Shown here in pieces: positions 60,454 through 64,000 of a DNA stretch of 64,000 nt. The notes under the pieces were generated by a model, which saw only the letters and a list, made by a program, of their open reading frames with translations, made no database searches and was not told the DNA's origin. Position 1 is the first letter of the stretch; the number at the start of each line of letters is the position of its first letter. This DNA is from Sordaria brevicollis. Its lineage: Eukaryota; Ascomycota; Sordariomycetes; Sordariales; Sordariaceae. A program made the position numbers and the translations under genes. Where the stretch lies: the NCBI GenBank assembly GCA_033439795.1, contig JAUTDP010000008.1:1860001-1924000 (forward strand). Direction: 5' to 3'.

Positions 60454-60889
60454 GATGTCGACTTTGGTGTTATGCTATAGCAGATAGTTGCACAGTTGCA
60501 GGAACAAGAAACAGATGAAAAGAATGACAAACAGATTCCTCGGAACTCTTTATACAGTGACACCAAAGGCAAGACGAACTCCGTGAGGAGACTAGCGTTC
60601 AGTACCATCAGCGACAACAAGAGCCGAGGAGGTGGTTGATCCCGATGGCAACCCCTCACTAGTAGCTCGCCTCGTGTGGGGAAGCACCAGACCCAAAAAC
60701 CAAGATCTGGGGTACGCAGATGTCCGAGATGCCGGTGTTCCATGACTGTACGAATGCCAACATACTTCGAACAAAGTGAACGAAGCTAAAGACTTTCAAA
60801 GTATTTGGTTTTCCTGTCATTATGAATACGTAGTAAATACCTTCTCTCTTTGCCTCTAGCCAGGTTAGATGTGACATCATACTCGTAGT

Positions 60890-62359
60890 TCATACATGGC
60901 TCGGCGTGTTCTTCGCCTGCGTCCAAAAGTTCTCCATCTTCATCTGAGACAGGAACTCTCTAGCCTCCTGATCCGTTTCACACACTTTACTGCTCCATTT
61001 CTTGAACGACTGCGTCTTTGACTCACCCTCGAATATGAGCTGGCACTTGTTATTCGACAAGTCCTTCAACATGCCTTGCTCATCCTCCGCCTTCAGCCAC
61101 TCCCTGACCGCCGCGCCAGACGCGCTGGGTTCTCTATCAAGCGAAGGCACACTCTCGGTCCAATCGATACGGCGCATCATCAACTTCTTGTATGCGTTGA
61201 CACTGTGTTCACCACCCTCCACAATGACCAAGCAGAACTTGGGATGCATGATACACGCACCCGTGAGCGCGTGCTGCTGGGCGTTTTGCCCAATCTTGAA
61301 GCGGTGCTTGCCATTGGCCAAGCTGCCGATTTTGAACACAAGCGTGTGGACACCCTTTTGGACGTCCTTCTGCTGGTTCTGAGCGAGCTTCTCGTGCCGT
61401 TGTTCCTTTGTGAGCTTGCGCTCCTCGTTGGCCTGCATGTGCTTGTCGAAACGTTCCTGGATCTCGCGATTGACGCGCGCCTCGACTGCCGTCGGATCCT
61501 TGACAGCTTCCTCACCCAGCACACGCATCAGGTTCGACTTCTTGACCTTGGGTGGCGGGGCAGGTTCCAGGCCAAGACGGATCTTGGCTTGCTTCTCCTT
61601 GAGCTCCATCATACGACGCTGGCGACGCAGCTTCTGTTGCTCCTTGGGTGTGAGGTACATGGGTTTGATTTCCGTTGCGAGTTTGTCCTGCGGCGGTTCG
61701 ATGGCGACTGGGTGCTGAATGTAAATGGTAACCACGCTGTCGGGAGTGTTGACTTTGATCGAGTCGGGAATGTTGCTGTAGTCGTTGCCATCAATGAGGC
61801 CCTGGTCCCACCATTCCACATCCGGGGGAGCCTCGACCACGAAGGCCTTTTCGATATCTCTGTCCTCGTCCAGACCTGCTTTCCTAGCCTGCTCCGCAAT
61901 CCTCTTCTTCATTTCCTCCAAGGCGGCCTGCCTCCTTAGCGCATTCGCCTGAGCAATGTACTTGCCCTTCTGGTTGAAGATGAGCTGCCGTGGCTCTTTA
62001 GCCTTCCCTTGCGGTCCATGGCTGGGGGTTTCTAGGTAAGGGTTGGCCCGGGGCTGGCCTGTTGTTGTCGCCGATGGTGTTCGGTGTTCTTTCCTGTTGA
62101 ATGACTCCGCGACTTTCTGAGCAGCTCGACGACCTGCTGCGGCGGCCGCAAGAGAGTCGCCCGGTTTGATGGGTGCGCCGAGATCTGCGAGAGCGGGATG
62201 GAGTGGTGTGTTCAAGCCGCCCTTTGCTTTGGCGCCTCCGACTGCTGCAGCGACACGGGCCTTGAGTGCGGCCATGCGATCGGCGGCAGATTCGGGTTTC
62301 TGAACTCGAGATGTCGCGTCATGGCGGGGGCCGAGCCCGCTTGGTTGTCCACGGTCCAT
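60890..62359 (-). CDS. prp3: U4/U6 small nuclear ribonucleoprotein Prp3
   Basis: A component of the U4/U6.U5 tri-snRNP that grips the U4/U6 duplex and U6 3' region in pre-mRNA splicing (nucleus). It is a single exon of 489 residues. The open frame extends 21 codons further upstream to 62,422, but that part looks like leader sequence, so I chose the ATG at 62,357-62,359 (MDRGQPSGLGPRHD). Features in order are an Ala/Lys-rich disordered N-terminus, the PRP3 domain (about 125-330, with QLIFNQKGKYIAQANALRRQ and VEWWDQGLI near its start and YLTPKEQQKLRRQRRMMELKEKQ), a charged helical linker (REIQERFDKHMQANEERKLT), and the C-terminal DUF1115 ferredoxin-like domain that binds U6 (VIVEGGEHSVNAYKKLMMRRIDW...GAAVREWL, to the end). 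It is shorter than animal Prp3, which carries an extra N-terminal PWI domain. It shares an 850-bp divergent promoter region with the RNA polymerase I gene. Confidence 0.93.
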   Translation of the reverse strand: MDRGQPSGLGPRHDATSRVQKPESAADRMAALKARVAAAVGGAKAKGGLNTPLHPALADLGAPIKPGDSLAAAAAGRRAAQKVAESFNRKEHRTPSATTTGQPRANPYLETPSHGPQGKAKEPRQLIFNQKGKYIAQANALRRQAALEEMKKRIAEQARKAGLDEDRDIEKAFVVEAPPDVEWWDQGLIDGNDYSNIPDSIKVNTPDSVVTIYIQHPVAIEPPQDKLATEIKPMYLTPKEQQKLRRQRRMMELKEKQAKIRLGLEPAPPPKVKKSNLMRVLGEEAVKDPTAVEARVNREIQERFDKHMQANEERKLTKEQRHEKLAQNQQKDVQKGVHTLVFKIGSLANGKHRFKIGQNAQQHALTGACIMHPKFCLVIVEGGEHSVNAYKKLMMRRIDWTESVPSLDREPSASGAAVREWLKAEDEQGMLKDLSNNKCQLIFEGESKTQSFKKWSSKVCETDQEAREFLSQMKMENFWTQAKNTPSHV

Positions 62360-63208
62360 ATTGAGGTATGATTCTTGTGTGTGATGAGGATATTCGGGTC
62401 GAGTTGTCGAGTGACAGAGCAAGAGGTTGAGGTCTCTCGGTTAGCTGCTGGGATGTGCTGGCAAGATGCGAAGAACGGGAGAGAGATCGATTTCTATATC
62501 GTGAGGTTGTCCGAATTAAGTCACGGGATGGATGAATGCGGTTTGACAGTTTCGAAGCCAATTGCCCCGGTCAAGTCCCGGCGTTGACTGTTTGTAGAGG
62601 TTGAGATTCCGTCGTGATGAAAAGTGGATATTGAAGTTGGTGATGAGGAAACAAAACAAACCGTGGAGTTGCAGTGACGATGGCAACGGACAAGGAAGTG
62701 GACTGCCGGGCCTGAAGCGAACGTGAAGACGCTGAGTTGCTGCTGACTGCACTGCAATGAGTCCTGAGCTGCCACTTGCCAATCCAGATCAATCAATGGA
62801 TCCAGCGAATGGAGTCCCGTCAGGGCAGCCAAGACAGCCACCGCCCACCGAGGGTGCGGGTTCCCCACAGGCGTAGCAGCAGGTTCTGCCGGCCGCGACC
62901 GCCAAAAAATATTCTTCGCGCAAGCTCCATCTTCAAGTCCCCACCAATAGGCGAAGCTGCAGACTGTGATTGAGTGCAGCGCTCCGGGCACGATAGCGAA
63001 AGGCTTTTGGCTGGTAAACACCCTGAAGGCTCAATTTGACCTCTCGACTATCTTCACTTCTTTTTTTGAAGTTTTTGGCCTCGCAAGTTGCCGTTGTCCA
63101 CCACGACTGTGCATACTTGCCTGCGGCCACTCTTCAGACGAAACAATCCTCGCCATGGGATTTTAAGGATTTCGAATCCGTAAATACACACCACCACACT
63201 CGCCCACC
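62360..63208. promoter_or_regulatory. Divergent promoter region, prp3 / RNA polymerase I large subunit
   Basis: These 849 bp separate two divergent start codons and must contain both promoters and leaders. An AT-rich patch (TTTTTTTGAAG at 63,060-63,070) lies 140 bp before the polymerase start. I see no specific factor site I can defend. Confidence 0.55.
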
Positions 63209-64000
63209 ATGAATATTTCGCAGCCCGTGTCGTCCGCTCTGGACAGCGTCGAGTTCACCTTCCTGACCGACAACGAGATCCGCGCAATCTCCGTTCGCAA
63301 GATCGAGAATGAGAGCACCTTCGACACTCTGCTGAACCCCGTTCCCGGCGGTCTCTATGACCCTGCCTTGGGTTCTTGGGGCGACTCACTGTGAGACTCC
63401 CCGTCCCATCCATCCCATTGTCTGCCTTGGACATCTTGAAGATTGTTGGTGTTGGTGGTTTAGAGGAAAGTGGTGTTGACTGATGTGATCATTCTGTGAA
63501 TAGCTGCACAACATGTAACCTTGGCCAGGCACAATGTCCCGGCCATCCTGGCCATATCGAGCTTCCCGTGCCCGTCTACCACCCCGTCTTCATGGACCAA
63601 GCATACCGTCTGCTCCGCGCGCAATGTGTCTACTGCCACCGGTTCCGCCTTCCCCGGAAGGAAATTCACCGCTACTCTTGCATGCTTCGTCTTCTGCAGT
63701 GCGGTCTTCTAAAGGAGGCTCAGATGATCGACGCTTTCGGCGACAGCGAGTTCGGTTCCACCATTCGCCAATTCCAGCTGGCCGACGTGCCCGACATGGA
63801 GGATGCCTCCGAGGCCGAGGAGGAGGGAAACAACCTGAACGACAGCACCATCCGTCAACGGGAAGCCTATGTCCGTAAGGTGCTTCGCGAGTATAGAAGT
63901 AAGGTTACTATGCGCGACATCAACAAGGGCAAGCACGAGGGCGCCGCCGACATGCGCAGGGCTCTCGTCAAGGAGTTCCTGGCTGCCATTATCAAGGACA
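63209..64000 (+). CDS. RNA polymerase I largest subunit (RPA190), 5' part
   Basis: The catalytic beta-prime-like subunit of the nucleolar polymerase that transcribes 35S rRNA. Exon 1 is 63,209-63,390. The 113-bp intron (GTGAGA...AATAG) ends at 63,503, and exon 2 runs off the window, giving about 226 residues here of an expected 1650-1750. The N-terminus (EFTFLTDNEIRAISVRKI) is followed by the zinc-binding clamp CTTCNLGQAQCPGHPGHIEL, spanning the splice junction, then PVYHPVF, and CVYCHRFRL, the usual order in RNA polymerase large subunits. A long acidic insert (DMEDASEAEEEGNNLND) after the clamp is typical of the Pol I version rather than Pol II or III, hence the assignment. The gene is incomplete at the right edge only. 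Confidence 0.95.

Noticed and set aside
62360..62422. An N-terminal extension of Prp3 by 21 codons
   Set aside because: The extra residues look like translated leader, and the downstream ATG begins the usual type of Prp3 N-terminus.

Overview
The window is nuclear DNA of a filamentous ascomycete, most likely Neurospora or a close relative in the Sordariales. The evidence is short GT-AG introns (65-160 bp), a pentafunctional AROM gene whose spliced length is 1563 codons, a divergent intron-containing histone H4/H3 pair, a hexose transporter between AROM and the histones, and two AT-rich blocks with the saturated CpA/TpG loss of repeat-induced point mutation (RIP). The order aro-1, glucose transporter, hH4, hH3 matches what I recall of Neurospora crassa linkage group II. 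I cannot name the species from sequence alone.

Layout. 1-3.35 kb has ordinary composition and no recognisable gene. 3.36-14.57 kb is an extremely AT-rich, RIP-destroyed block. It carries remains of at least two plus-strand coding regions, one of them a large fungal transposon-type protein, and is flanked by weak, diverged inverted ends. 14.57-18.07 kb is a gene-poor island of normal composition. 18,075-22,539 is a second RIP-mutated element with 56-bp terminal inverted repeats (55/56 identical) and a dead DDE_3 (Tc1/mariner-like) transposase on the minus strand. 22.5-26.6 kb holds a C2H2 zinc-finger transcription factor (minus). 26.6-35.2 kb has no convincing gene. 35.2-40.0 kb is aro-1 (minus) with a TGACTCA cross-pathway-control site upstream. 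41.13-41.94 kb is a small non-autonomous inverted-repeat element with an internal 16-bp minisatellite. 43.16-44.82 kb is a glucose/hexose MFS transporter (minus). About 10.5 kb without a recognisable gene follows. 55.36-58.42 kb is the divergent H4 (minus) and H3 (plus) pair. The remainder is a DsbA/GST-kappa-like protein (minus), the spliceosomal U4/U6 protein Prp3 (minus), and the start of the RNA polymerase I largest subunit (plus, cut by the window end).

The intact genes are housekeeping: aromatic amino-acid synthesis, sugar uptake, chromatin, splicing, rRNA transcription, plus one regulator. I found no operon-like or defence system. The unusual content is the RIP-silenced mobile DNA, its sharp boundaries, and the minisatellite-bearing small element. 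All exon-intron models were read by hand from splice consensus and protein continuity.
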